DNA of 64,000 nt from Paraburkholderia domus. Its GTDB lineage: Bacteria; Pseudomonadota; Gammaproteobacteria; Burkholderiales; Burkholderiaceae. This document shows, piece by piece, positions 48,444 through 57,409 of this stretch. The stretch spans positions 186,001 through 250,000 of the forward strand of contig NZ_CAJNAT010000006.1 in NCBI RefSeq assembly GCF_905220705.1, in the 5' to 3' direction. Position numbers and translations under genes: made by a program. The notes beneath the pieces were generated by a model. The model was given only the letters and a program-made list of their open reading frames with translations. It made no database searches and was not told where the DNA came from. Position 1 is the stretch's first letter; every line of letters starts with the position of its first letter.

Positions 48444-48572
48444 GGATGAGTTTGGGTGGCGCGAGAACGGATGATGAGCAATCGGTTCGCACAACGCTGT
48501 CGCAAAAATCCCATGTTACCGGCGCAAGGCCGTGCGGTAAGTCAGACTAGTCCGAACCGTTAAACTAAAGTC

Positions 48573-49883
48573 ATGCATCGTATAACTAACACCGGCCGGG
48601 TCAACCTCGGTCATCTGTTCTGGCTGCGCAGCCTCGCTATCATCGGCCAGCTGATGACGATTGCATTCGTGCAGACCTTCTTCGGCGTGCACTTGCCGTT
48701 GCCCGCGATGTTGCTCGTGATCGCCCTCGAAGTGATCTTCAACGGACTGACGTGGTGGCGCGTCTCTCAGCAGCGGCCCGAGTCCAATCTCGAACTGTTC
48801 GGCCAGATCTGGGTCGATCTCGGCGCATTGTCGGCGCTGCTGTTCCTTTCCGGCGGCACCACCAACCCATTCGTTTCGCTGTACCTGCCATCGCTCGCGA
48901 TTGCCGCAGCCGTGTTGCCGTGGTATCTGATGGCGTGGCTCGCCGCGTTCGCCGTGGCCTGTTATGCCGTGCTCGGTTTCGATTCCGTGCCGCTGAATCT
49001 CGACAACCCAGCGAACCTGTTCGACTACTTTCGCGCCGGCATGTGGGTGAACTTCATGGTCAGCGTCGGCCTGATTGCGTGGTTCGTCGCGCGCATGTCA
49101 CGCGCTCTGCGACTACGTGACGCAGCGCTCGGAGAGGCGCAGCAGCGCTTGCTTCATGATGAGCGCGCCGTCGCGCTGGGCGTCCAGGCTGCCACTGTCG
49201 CGCACGAAATCGGCACGCCGCTGTCTACAATTGCAATGTTGTCCGAAGAATTGCGCGACGCCGCGCGAACCGATAAGGGGCTCGCGCCGTACAGCGCCGA
49301 TCTGGAGCTGCTCGAACAGCAAATGACGCTCTGCACTTCTGCGCTTGCACGGCTGCGCAGCCGTGCAACGACCGCGACCAACCGGCAGATGGTCAGCGAG
49401 TGGCTAGAGTCGTTCGGCGAGCAATGGCGCTTGCGTCATCCGCATGTGAAGTTCGAGCGGATCGGAGTGCCGCCTGAGGGAGTCAGCCTTGACGATACGG
49501 TTGCCGTCAGTCAGATTCTTACGATTCTGCTCGACAACGCCGCGCGTGCGAGCCGCGACCACGTGACGCTGTCGTGCGCGCTTGCGGCTCGCGGCGATCA
49601 GATCGTATTCGAAGTATGCGACACGGGCCCGGGTATTCCGGCCGCATTGCGCGGGTCGATCGGCACGATGCCGGTCGACAGCACACAGGGCGGACACGGC
49701 GTCGGGCTGTATCTGGCATTTTCAGCGGCGGCGCGTCTGAAGGGATCGATCGAACTGACCGATGTCAGCGAAATCAAGCCGCGCGGCACGCGTGCAGTGT
49801 TGAGACTGCCGCTTGGCGCGCGCAAATTATCAGGTGCGGGCCGTCAGGGCGCCACGCCATCCAACACGGAGAAACAGGCATGA
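48573..49883 (+). CDS. regB: Redox-sensing histidine kinase RegB/PrrB-like
   Basis: A 436-residue membrane kinase. Six hydrophobic segments cover residues ~15-175, including the quinone-binding motif GGTTNPF at 94-100. The phosphoacceptor box is AHEIGTPLSTIAML with His211, and a cysteine (Cys254 in QQMTLCTSALARL) lies at about the spacing of the redox-active Cys265 of Rhodobacter RegB. The ATPase domain includes GTMPVDSTQGGHGVGLYL. It should sense respiratory-chain redox state. Its stop overlaps the regA start (ATGA). Confidence 0.9.
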   Translation: MHRITNTGRVNLGHLFWLRSLAIIGQLMTIAFVQTFFGVHLPLPAMLLVIALEVIFNGLTWWRVSQQRPESNLELFGQIWVDLGALSALLFLSGGTTNPFVSLYLPSLAIAAAVLPWYLMAWLAAFAVACYAVLGFDSVPLNLDNPANLFDYFRAGMWVNFMVSVGLIAWFVARMSRALRLRDAALGEAQQRLLHDERAVALGVQAATVAHEIGTPLSTIAMLSEELRDAARTDKGLAPYSADLELLEQQMTLCTSALARLRSRATTATNRQMVSEWLESFGEQWRLRHPHVKFERIGVPPEGVSLDDTVAVSQILTILLDNAARASRDHVTLSCALAARGDQIVFEVCDTGPGIPAALRGSIGTMPVDSTQGGHGVGLYLAFSAAARLKGSIELTDVSEIKPRGTRAVLRLPLGARKLSGAGRQGATPSNTEKQA

Positions 49884-50422
49884 GCGATATGAATTTTCTG
49901 GTGATCGACGACGATGAGGTGTTCTCCGGCATCCTCGCCCGCGGTCTGACGCGGCGCGGTTATACGGTGGCCGAAGCGCACAACGCGGATGAGGCGATCA
50001 AGTTGGCGAACCAGCAGAAGTTCAGCCAGATCACGGTAGACCTGCATCTCGGCAACGATTCCGGTCTTACGCTCGTCGCCCCTTTGCGTGATTTGCAGCC
50101 GGACGCGCGCATGCTGGTGTTGACCGGCTACGCCAGTATCGCCACAGCTGTGCAGGCTGTGAAAGACGGCGCCGACAACTATCTGGCGAAGCCCGCCAAC
50201 GTGGAGACGATCTTGTCGGCGCTGCAAAGCGAGGCGAGTGCGCTGCAAGCTGAAGAGGCGATTGAGCATCCCACGCCGTTGTCGGTTGCGCGTCTGGAGT
50301 GGGAGCATATTCAACGTGTGCTCGCGGAGCACGGCGGCAATATTTCAGCCACTGCGCGCGCGTTGAACATGCACCGCCGAACGCTGCAACGCAAGCTGGC
50401 GAAGCGGCCGGTCAAGCAGTAA
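49880..50422 (+). CDS. regA: Redox response regulator RegA/PrrA-like
   Basis: A 180-residue response regulator. The receiver has VIDDDEVF and phosphoacceptor Asp54 (ITVDLHLGNDSG), the conserved Lys in LAKPANVE, then a short proline-containing linker and a Fis-type helix-turn-helix, NISATARALNMHRRTLQRKL, closely matching RegA/PrrA. With RegB it controls redox-dependent genes such as respiratory oxidases. The ATG at 49880 overlaps the regB stop by four bases; longer upstream reading is internal to regB. Confidence 0.92.
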   Translation: MSDMNFLVIDDDEVFSGILARGLTRRGYTVAEAHNADEAIKLANQQKFSQITVDLHLGNDSGLTLVAPLRDLQPDARMLVLTGYASIATAVQAVKDGADNYLAKPANVETILSALQSEASALQAEEAIEHPTPLSVARLEWEHIQRVLAEHGGNISATARALNMHRRTLQRKLAKRPVKQ

Positions 50423-50457
50423 GCGTTGAGGCGTGCCCGCGCTTGCGGGCCGCCAAG

Positions 50458-50493
50458 AAAAACGGGCTGTCTTTCACAAGACAGCCCGTTTTT
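50458..50493. terminator. Bidirectional terminator between regA and hslU
   Basis: AAAAACGGGCTGTCT pairs perfectly with AGACAGCCCGTTTTT around a TTCACA loop, with A- and T-runs at the two ends. It serves the convergent regA (plus) and hslU (minus) transcripts. Confidence 0.93.
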
Positions 50494-50564
50494 TTGTGCC
50501 TCACACATGATCGACCGCGCGTGTGGCGCGCGGCTTTAGCGCGGCATCAGTATCAGCATCGACA

Positions 50565-51911
50565 TCAAAGCACGTAGCGTGACAGATCCTCGTCTTCCGC
50601 CACTTCGTTCAGCGCGCGATCGACATACGCCGCGTCGATCTGCACCGTCTTGCCCGAGTGATTGCCGGCTGCGAACGAGACATCTTCGAGCAGCTTTTCA
50701 ATTACCGTGTACAGGCGGCGTGCGCCGATGTTCTCAGTCTTCTCGTTGACCGAGTACGCGATTTCGGCCATGCGGCGAATGCCGTCCTCGGCGAATTCCA
50801 GGTGCACGTCTTCCGTGGCCAGCAGTGCCTGGTATTGCTTGACGAGGCTCGCGTCGGTCGACACCAGGATCGATTCGAAATCGCCCACCGACAGCGAATC
50901 CAGTTCGACCCGAATCGGGAAGCGGCCTTGCAGTTCCGGAATCAGATCGCTCGGCTTGGCCAGATGAAACGCGCCGCTGGCGATGAACAAAATGTGGTCG
51001 GTCTTCACCATGCCGTACTTGGTGTTGATCGTGGTGCCCTCGACGAGCGGCAGCAGATCGCGCTGCACGCCCTGACGCGACACTTCACCGCCGCCCGCTT
51101 CGCTACGCGACGCGATCTTGTCGATTTCGTCGAGGAACACGATGCCGTTCTGCTCGACATTCTGTACCGCCTTGGCTTTCACCTCTTCGTCGTTGAGCAT
51201 CTTGCCGGCTTCTTCGTCGGTGAGGACCTTGAGCGCTTCCTTCACCTTCAGCTTGCGGCGCGTTTTCTTGCCGCCGCCGATATTCGCGAACATCGAACGG
51301 ATCTGCTCGGTCATGTCTTCCATGCCCGGCGGCCCCATGATGTCCATGCCGACTTGCGGCTGTTCGACGTCGAGTTCGATTTCCTTGTCGTCGAGCAAGC
51401 CCTCGCGCAGACGCTTGCGGAAGGTCTGGCGCGTGGGGCTGCTTTCGTCGACGGTATCCGCGGCGCTCGAACTTGCGCCGAAACCGACCGGGCGTGCTGT
51501 GGGCAGCAGGATGTCGAGAATGCGGTCTTCGGCCTGGTCTTCAGCCTTGGTCCGCACCTTGCGCATTTCCGTTTCGCGCGTCTGCTTGATCGAGATCTCC
51601 ATCAGATCGCGCACGATGCTGTCCACATCGCGGCCTACGTAGCCGACTTCGGTAAACTTCGTGGCTTCGATCTTGATGAACGGTGCGTCGGCCAGTTTCG
51701 CCAGGCGCCGCGCGATTTCCGTTTTACCGACACCGGTCGGTCCAATCATCAAAATGTTCTTCGGCGTGATTTCCTGACGCAGCGGATCTTCAACCTGCTG
51801 ACGGCGCCAGCGATTGCGCAGCGCCACGGCAACCGCTTTCTTCGCGCGGCCTTGGCCGATGATGTGTTTGTCGAGTTCCGAGACGATCTCGGCAGGGGTC
51901 ATGGTGCTCAT
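50565..51911 (-). CDS. hslU: ATP-dependent protease ATPase subunit HslU
   Basis: A 448-residue AAA+ unfoldase that feeds substrates to HslV. The Walker A motif is [14 protein letters not shown], Walker [12 protein letters not shown], and the C terminus ends in [10 protein letters not shown], the tail that inserts between HslV subunits to activate it. An I-domain with acidic and basic stretches lies between. Start at 51911 or nine bases later ([10 protein letters not shown]); the family usually begins close to here. It is downstream of hslV by nine bases. Confidence 0.97.
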   Translation of the reverse strand: MSTMTPAEIVSELDKHIIGQGRAKKAVAVALRNRWRRQQVEDPLRQEITPKNILMIGPTGVGKTEIARRLAKLADAPFIKIEATKFTEVGYVGRDVDSIVRDLMEISIKQTRETEMRKVRTKAEDQAEDRILDILLPTARPVGFGASSSAADTVDESSPTRQTFRKRLREGLLDDKEIELDVEQPQVGMDIMGPPGMEDMTEQIRSMFANIGGGKKTRRKLKVKEALKVLTDEEAGKMLNDEEVKAKAVQNVEQNGIVFLDEIDKIASRSEAGGGEVSRQGVQRDLLPLVEGTTINTKYGMVKTDHILFIASGAFHLAKPSDLIPELQGRFPIRVELDSLSVGDFESILVSTDASLVKQYQALLATEDVHLEFAEDGIRRMAEIAYSVNEKTENIGARRLYTVIEKLLEDVSFAAGNHSGKTVQIDAAYVDRALNEVAEDEDLSRYVL

Positions 51912-51920
51912 CGTGTGTCC

Positions 51921-52457
51921 TTACTCGATCGTCTCGATGACGCGGTTATGGTTCGTATAGATGCACATGTCGCCGGCAATCTCCAGCGACTTCTCCACGA
52001 TCTCGCGCGGCGACAGCTCGGTGTTGTCAACGAGCGCCTTCGCGGCGGCTTGCGCGTAAGCGCCGCCCGAACCGATCGCGCAGATACCGCCTTCCGGATC
52101 GAGCACGTCGCCGTTACCGGTAATGACGAGGGTGGTGGTGGCATCCGCGGCGATCAGCATGGCTTCGAGGCGGCGCAGCATGCGGTCGGTGCGCCAGTCT
52201 TTGGCGAGTTCGACGGCGGCGCGGGTCAGATTGCCCTGATGTTTTTCCAGCTTCGCTTCGAAGCGGTCGAGCAGCGAGAAGGCGTCGGCCGTGCCGCCGG
52301 CGAAGCCGACCATCACCTTGCCGTTATAGATGCGCCGGACTTTCTTCGCCCCGCCTTTCATGACGATGTTGCCAAGCGTCACCTGGCCGTCGCCGCCAAG
52401 CGCGACCTTGTCGCCGCGGCGCACGGAAACGATCGTTGTGCCGTGAAATTGCTCCAT
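51921..52457 (-). CDS. hslV: ATP-dependent protease peptidase subunit HslV
   Basis: A 178-residue proteasome-like peptidase. After removal of the initiator region, the family nucleophile threonine lies in [39 protein letters not shown] is conserved. The ATG at 52457 begins MEQFHGTT, giving the short propeptide expected. First gene of the hslVU operon; typically heat-shock controlled, but no sigma32 promoter was firmly identified here. Confidence 0.96.
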   Translation of the reverse strand: MEQFHGTTIVSVRRGDKVALGGDGQVTLGNIVMKGGAKKVRRIYNGKVMVGFAGGTADAFSLLDRFEAKLEKHQGNLTRAAVELAKDWRTDRMLRRLEAMLIAADATTTLVITGNGDVLDPEGGICAIGSGGAYAQAAAKALVDNTELSPREIVEKSLEIAGDMCIYTNHNRVIETIE

Positions 52458-52680
52458 ATGCGTTCCTCTTTGCAAAACGGGTAGGACGCGGTGGCGCAGC
52501 ACCACCGCATGAATCCGGGAAGCGGACGGCGCGCAACGCTGAAACGGTCAACTGGCCGGCGCGCGCTCGTGCAACGCATGTCGAGGTTATTTTAGGGCGT
52601 GCGCGGTCATATCAAGAGCCGGCAAACGGCATAAGACAAAAACACGGGATTCAGGGCGAGGAATGTGGGGAGGGACACAC

Positions 52681-52714
52681 AAAAGAAAAAAGGCGCACAG
52701 ATCACCGTGCGCCT
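52681..52714 (-). terminator. Terminator of dksA
   Basis: On the minus strand GGCGCAC pairs with GTGCGCC around an 8-nt loop and is followed by TTTTTTCTTTT. It lies 52 bases after the dksA stop. Confidence 0.88.
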
Positions 52715-52765
52715 CTCGACGAAGCAGCTTAAAAGGGCGCGGAGCCGAAGCCGCGCCGCAGGCGT

Positions 52766-53185
52766 TCAGTCGCCGAACAGCTTCTGGCGCAGTTCGCGGC
52801 GTTCCTGCGCTTCGAGCGACAGGGTAGCCGTGGGCCGTGCGAGCAGACGCGGAATGCCGATCGGCTCGCCGGTTTCTTCGCACCAGCCATAATCGCCCGA
52901 ATCGATGCGCGCGATCGATTGCTGCACCTTCTTCAGCAGCTTGCGCTCGCGGTCGCGCGTGCGTAGTTCGAGCGCATGCTCTTCCTCGATCGTTGCACGA
53001 TCGGCCGGGTCCGGCACGATTACTGTTTCGCGCAGGTTCTCGGTCGTCTGGCCGGCATTGCGGAGAATGTCCGCCTGCAGCTGTTCAAGCTTGTTCTTGA
53101 AGAAAGCGAGCTGATCCTCATTCATGTAATCCTTGTCGCTCATCTTCAGGATTTCGGCTTCAGTCAAGAGTCGTTTCGTCGTCAT
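52766..53185 (-). CDS. dksA: RNA polymerase-binding factor DksA (zinc-site degenerate)
   Basis: A 139-residue DksA that binds the RNA polymerase secondary channel and works with ppGpp. The coiled coil is intact, with its tip in VPDPADRATIEEEHALE (the acidic DxxDxA motif). The globular end reads WCEETGEPIGIPRLLARPT then LSLEAQERRE, so three of the four zinc-finger cysteines of E. coli DksA are replaced. It resembles the zinc-independent DksA class, such as P. aeruginosa DksA2. The ATG at 53185 (MTTKRLLTEAE) is standard. The 53186-53788 gap upstream holds no convincing gene. Confidence 0.93.
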   Translation of the reverse strand: MTTKRLLTEAEILKMSDKDYMNEDQLAFFKNKLEQLQADILRNAGQTTENLRETVIVPDPADRATIEEEHALELRTRDRERKLLKKVQQSIARIDSGDYGWCEETGEPIGIPRLLARPTATLSLEAQERRELRQKLFGD

Positions 53186-53788
53186 CTGGCTTGCTTCTTC
53201 AATGTGAGGCAAAACTCTTACATAGTGCCCGCACTTTCGTATTGCCCACAAAGGCGCCACGAGGACGCTGAGCGCTGGGCGGGCACGGACGGTGGACTGT
53301 CGGTGACGCCGAAGCGCCTTGCGCCCACGCGCCGGGCGCGCTACGCCAATGCGGGGCCGAACTCCTCTGGAAACCGATTCTCAATTGTTCCTGAGGTATT
53401 GCTTGCCGGCAGCGAGCCTTGTCTGCTGTGCCAGCCGGCATTATCGGCGTGATTTCCGGACAAGATTTTCCGGCGCCGTTTCAGGCCCGGCGCGGAGTAC
53501 GCGCTGACCGGGCAATTCGTTGTCATTCTCCAGTGGGCACGTATTGTAACTGAATCACAATCCAGCACCGCAACTGGTGAAAATCCCCCGGCGGCGCACT
53601 GATATCCCGAAAATATAACGCGCGCACGATCAAAAAGCGATGGTCGTGAACGGTTTAATACAGCAGGGTTTTCACGTGCTTTTCACACAGCCGACATTTC
53701 AGCTGGCTTTCGGCTGCTGGTTCTGCGTATTCTGTAGACGATTACCCCGTCCCAGTAGGGCGCGGGCCCGTGATCGGCGTGCGTCAGG

Positions 53789-53835
53789 ACGTCGGCGGTG
53801 CCGTGCCGCGCCACCTGCACGGGCACCGCCGACGT
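53789..53835. terminator. Strong hairpin after the cobW-family gene
   Basis: ACGTCGGCGGTGCC and GGCACCGCCGACGT form a perfect 14-bp stem, extended by GTGC and GCAC after one bulged base. It starts five bases after the CobW-family stop codon. There is no T-run, so it may be a Rho-linked terminator or mRNA-end stabiliser rather than a classical intrinsic terminator. Confidence 0.55.
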
Positions 53836-53840
53836 GACGC

Positions 53841-54929
53841 TTACGCCAGACAGGCGTCCAGGCCGTCGGTGATCAGGTCTTGCGGCAGTTCGATGCCGAT
53901 GAACACCATCTTGTTGGTCTTCTTCTCGATCGGCTGCCATTTCGCGGCCAGATCGCTGCCCATCATCTGATGTACGCCCTGGAACACCACCTTACGGTCG
54001 ACGCCCTTCATATACAGCACACCCTTATAGCGCAGCAGGCGCTCGCCGTAGATCTGCAGAATGCCGCCGAGGAAGTCCTCGAGCTTGTTCGGGTCGAACG
54101 GACGGTCGCTGCGGTAGACGAACGACTTGATCTTGTCGTCATGGTGCGCGTGATGGTGATGCGCGTGGTCGTGACCTTCGTGGTCGCACTTGCCGTGGTC
54201 GTGATCGCAGTTTTCGTGATCGGCATGGGTGTGGCCGTGCTCGTCATGCGCGTGAGCGTGGTTGTGCGCATGTTCGTCTTCAGCGAGAAAGTCAGGGTCG
54301 ATTTCGAGCTTCGAATTCAGGTTGAAGCCGCGCAGATCGAAAATTTCCTTGATGTCTGCTTCGCCGAAATTGACGACCTTGATCGCCGCCCGCGGATTCA
54401 TGTGCAGCAGGCGGTGGCGCAGATCGTCCATGTGCTTTTCATCGACCAGATCGGCCTTGGTGATGAACAGGCGATCGGCGAAACCGACCTGGCGCTGCAC
54501 CACTTCATGCTCGTCCAGTTGATGGTTCGCGTGCTTCGCGTCGACCAGCGTGATGATTGCGTCGAGCAGGAATTCGTTGGCGATCTGGTCGTCCATGAAA
54601 AACGTCTGCGCGACCGGGCCCGGATTGGCGAGACCCGTGGTTTCGATCACGACGCGGTCGAAATCCAGTTCGCCGGACTGCTTCTTCGCCGCCAGATCGC
54701 CCAGCACGCGCGACAGGTCGCCACGGATCGTGCAGCAGATGCAGCCGTTGCTCATCTGGATGATCTGCTCGCTCGTGTCCTGCACGAGGATTTCGTTATC
54801 GATGTTCTCTTCGCCGAACTCGTTCTCGATCACGGCGATCTTCATGCCGTGCTTTTCGTTCAGGATGCGCTTGAGCAGGGTGGTTTTGCCGCTGCCGAGA
54901 AAGCCGGTCAGGATGGTGACTGGGATCAT
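53841..54929 (-). CDS. CobW/COG0523-family GTPase with histidine-rich loop
   Basis: A 362-residue G3E-family GTPase, thought to deliver metals to client proteins. Walker A is GFLGSGKT (residues 9-16), the metal-binding motif GCICC is at 62-66, and the CobW C-terminal domain starts near 265. Between the domains, residues 220-263 contain 20 histidines and two cysteines, an obvious zinc or nickel reservoir. The ATG at 54929 (MIPVTILTGF) begins the conserved domain. COG0523 proteins are often Zur-regulated zinc chaperones, and the nearby zinc-independent-type DksA fits that theme. The exact client is unknown. Confidence 0.9.
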   Translation of the reverse strand: MIPVTILTGFLGSGKTTLLKRILNEKHGMKIAVIENEFGEENIDNEILVQDTSEQIIQMSNGCICCTIRGDLSRVLGDLAAKKQSGELDFDRVVIETTGLANPGPVAQTFFMDDQIANEFLLDAIITLVDAKHANHQLDEHEVVQRQVGFADRLFITKADLVDEKHMDDLRHRLLHMNPRAAIKVVNFGEADIKEIFDLRGFNLNSKLEIDPDFLAEDEHAHNHAHAHDEHGHTHADHENCDHDHGKCDHEGHDHAHHHHAHHDDKIKSFVYRSDRPFDPNKLEDFLGGILQIYGERLLRYKGVLYMKGVDRKVVFQGVHQMMGSDLAAKWQPIEKKTNKMVFIGIELPQDLITDGLDACLA

Positions 54930-55057
54930 GTTGGTCGCCTGTAAGTACGTGAGTCTGTGCGTAATCGAAATGTGCAGCGCGCAAGCTGCCGCAAATGCGT
55001 CTGCGAATCCGGTTTGCCGGGGGTGGCAGCCTGACGGCGCGCGACCCGATCTAGCCG

Positions 55058-55073
55058 GATATTGAAACATATC
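55058..55073. promoter_or_regulatory. Inverted repeat upstream of cobW-family gene
   Basis: GATAT-TGAAAC-ATATC has perfect 5-bp arms about 130 bases before the start codon, in the short gap after the upstream methyltransferase gene. It does not match the usual Zur box, so any operator role is speculative. Confidence 0.25.
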
Positions 55074-55147
55074 TGTCAAGCCGGCGCTGGCGGCGGGAGC
55101 GGACCCCTTGCGCGGCGCGCGGGAAATAGCCCTGAAACTATGGGCGA

Positions 55148-56350
55148 TCAGGCGATTTGCAACAGCAGGCCTTTCAGGTATTCACCTTCCGGGAAGGCGG
55201 TGAGCAACGGGTGGTCGACCCCAGCGCCGAGGCGCTTGAGAATCCGCGCATCGACGCGCGCATCGGCCGCCGCACCGGACACGATCTTCTGGAACAGTTC
55301 GGAATCGATCGCGCCGGAACATGAATAGGTGAACAGCAGGCCGCCCGGGCGCAGCAACTTGAGGCCGGTCAGGTTGATGTCCTTATAGGCGCGCGAGGCG
55401 CGGTCCACGTGTTCACGCGACGGCGCGAACTTCGGCGGATCGAGCACGATCAGGTCGAAGCGCTCGCCTTCGTCGTAGAGGCGGCGCAGGGTTTTGAACG
55501 CGTCGGCGTCGAGCCAGGTGGCGCGCTCGGCGTCGAAACCGTTGGCGGCCACGTTCTGTTGAGCGATCGCGAGCGCGTCGCCTGACGAATCGATCGACAC
55601 CACGCGTTTGGCGCCGCCTTTCAACGCCGCGAGCGAAAAGCCGCCGGTGTAGCAGAAGCAGTTCAACACATCGCGATCTTTCGCCAGTTCCTGCACCAGC
55701 AGGCGGTTGTCGCGTTGGTCGACGTAGAAGCCGGTTTTGTGGCCGTTGCGCACGTCGACGTGATAGCGCACGCCGTTTTCGCTCGCGATCAGCGCTTCCG
55801 ACGGTGCTTCGCCTGCCAGTACGCCGGTGATCTGCTCAAGCCCTTCCTTCTGGCGGATCGACACGTCCGAGCGTTCGTAGACGTTCGGGCAGCCGGTCGC
55901 GTCGGTTAGCGCGGCGACGATTGCTTCCTTCCACGCTTCGACGCCCGTCGCCATGAACTGGCACACGAGCTGGCTGCGCTGGCCTTCGTCCTCGGCAACG
56001 TAATGATCGACGATCAGACCGGGTAGGCCGTCCGCTTCGCCGAAAATCAGCCGCACGGCGCCGGTGTTGTGCACCATCGTTTGACGATGCGCCAACGCGC
56101 GCTGCACGCGGCGCTTGAAGAACGCGTGATCGATCGGCTCGGTTTCGTCGAAGCTCCACACGCGGGCGCGAATCTGCGAATGCGGGCTGTAGGCGGCGCG
56201 GGCGAGGAAGCGGCCGTCATGCGCGCGCACCAGCACGGTTGCGCCGGGCGCGGGATTGCCGTCGACGCGATCGATCGCGTTGGCGTAGACCCACGGGTGG
56301 CGGCGCAGCAGCGATTTTTCTTTCGACGGTTTGAGCGTAACGGTATTCAT
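55148..56350 (-). CDS. RlmI-type 23S rRNA cytosine methyltransferase
   Basis: A 400-residue class I rRNA methyltransferase. The N-terminal PUA domain starts LKPSKEKSLLRRHPWVYANA; then comes an EEHEE-like segment and a Rossmann domain with VLNCFCYTGGFSLAALKGG as SAM motif, LIVLDPPKFAPSREH with the NPPY-like loop, and FTYSCSG. This architecture is that of RlmI, which makes m5C1962 in 23S rRNA. The ATG at 56350 (MNTVTLKPS) begins the PUA domain; upstream frame is Arg/Pro-rich and unlikely. Confidence 0.9.
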   Translation of the reverse strand: MNTVTLKPSKEKSLLRRHPWVYANAIDRVDGNPAPGATVLVRAHDGRFLARAAYSPHSQIRARVWSFDETEPIDHAFFKRRVQRALAHRQTMVHNTGAVRLIFGEADGLPGLIVDHYVAEDEGQRSQLVCQFMATGVEAWKEAIVAALTDATGCPNVYERSDVSIRQKEGLEQITGVLAGEAPSEALIASENGVRYHVDVRNGHKTGFYVDQRDNRLLVQELAKDRDVLNCFCYTGGFSLAALKGGAKRVVSIDSSGDALAIAQQNVAANGFDAERATWLDADAFKTLRRLYDEGERFDLIVLDPPKFAPSREHVDRASRAYKDINLTGLKLLRPGGLLFTYSCSGAIDSELFQKIVSGAAADARVDARILKRLGAGVDHPLLTAFPEGEYLKGLLLQIA

Positions 56351-56460
56351 CAGGGTGTCAGCAGGAGCAATAGGCTGTGTGGAGAAAGAGGCACACGGCA
56401 GGTGAAGCGAAGGCGGAGACCGCAAACCGCGAAAAGCCAAACAAAAAGCCAATAGCGGAA

Positions 56461-57384
56461 TCAGTCGCGTTTTTTGGCGCGCGGATGCGCCTGATCGTAG
56501 ACGTGCGCGAGATGCTGGAAATCGAGCGCGGTGTAGACCTGCGTGGCGGTGATGCTGGCGTGTCCGAGCAGTTCCTGCACGGCCCGCAGATCGCCGCTCG
56601 ACTGCAGCACGTGCGTGGCGAACGAATGCCGCAATACGTGCGGATGCACATTGGCGGGAATGCCGGCGACCAGCGCCGCGCGCTTGACACGCTCACGTAC
56701 GACATTCGGCGAAAGGCGATTGCCGCGCGCCGACAGAAACAGCGGATGCGGGTCGTGTTTGACCATCTGGTCGCGCACTTCGAGCCACGCTTTCAAAGCG
56801 ACGAGCGCCTTGCTGCCGACCGGCACGATGCGGCGCCGGTTGCCCTTGCCGAGTACTTCGACTTCGGCGGAGTCGAGTTTGAGCCAGCCCGCGGAGCGGT
56901 AGCCGTCGGCATCGGCAAAACGGGCGTCGAGGCCGACCAGTTCGGACAGCCGCAGGCCCGACGAATAGAACAGTTCGAGCATCGCGTGATCGCGCAAACC
57001 TTCGGGCGTCGCGGCGGGCGGGCTCTCCATCAGGCGCGTGGCGTCGTCGACGGAAAGCGCTTTCGGCAGTGCTTTGGCCTGCTTCGGTGCCCGCACCGTG
57101 GCGACCGGGTTGGCCGGCAGATCGACGCGTCCCGCGAACCAGCGGTAAAACGCCCGCCAGCACGACAGCCGATGGCTGATCGAGCGCGCTGTCAGGCCGC
57201 CGGCGTGCGCCCGCGAAACCGCACCGCGCATATCGACAGCGGTGAGGCTTTCGAGCGGCCGGCCTTTGGCCAGCAGCTTGAGCTCGTCGAGTTCGTGGGT
57301 ATAGCCGCGCAGCGTATGCGCCGACAGTCGCCGCTCATGCTCGAGATTCGACAGATAGGCGGCGATCGGGTCGGCTTCGGTCAC
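56461..57384 (-). CDS. xerC: Tyrosine recombinase XerC
   Basis: A 307-residue tyrosine recombinase that, with XerD, resolves chromosome dimers at dif. The N-terminal SAM-like DNA-binding domain (AAYLSNLEHERRLSAHTLRGY) precedes the catalytic domain with Arg in SSGLRLSELVGLD, Lys in VLGKGNRRRIVP, HxxR in HVLRHSFATHV, His in LLGHASITATQVYT and the nucleophilic tyrosine in that last segment. Its place after dapF and DUF484 copies the E. coli dapF-yigA-xerC order, supporting XerC rather than a mobile-element integrase. Confidence 0.95.
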   Translation of the reverse strand: MTEADPIAAYLSNLEHERRLSAHTLRGYTHELDELKLLAKGRPLESLTAVDMRGAVSRAHAGGLTARSISHRLSCWRAFYRWFAGRVDLPANPVATVRAPKQAKALPKALSVDDATRLMESPPAATPEGLRDHAMLELFYSSGLRLSELVGLDARFADADGYRSAGWLKLDSAEVEVLGKGNRRRIVPVGSKALVALKAWLEVRDQMVKHDPHPLFLSARGNRLSPNVVRERVKRAALVAGIPANVHPHVLRHSFATHVLQSSGDLRAVQELLGHASITATQVYTALDFQHLAHVYDQAHPRAKKRD

Positions 57385-57409
57385 GATGGCCTTTTGCGGG
57401 ATCGGCGGA

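Noticed and set aside
56461..57384. Tyrosine recombinase as an integrase of a mobile element
   Set aside because: The dapF-DUF484-xerC order and full XerC motifs identify the housekeeping recombinase; no attachment-site repeats or phage genes are nearby.
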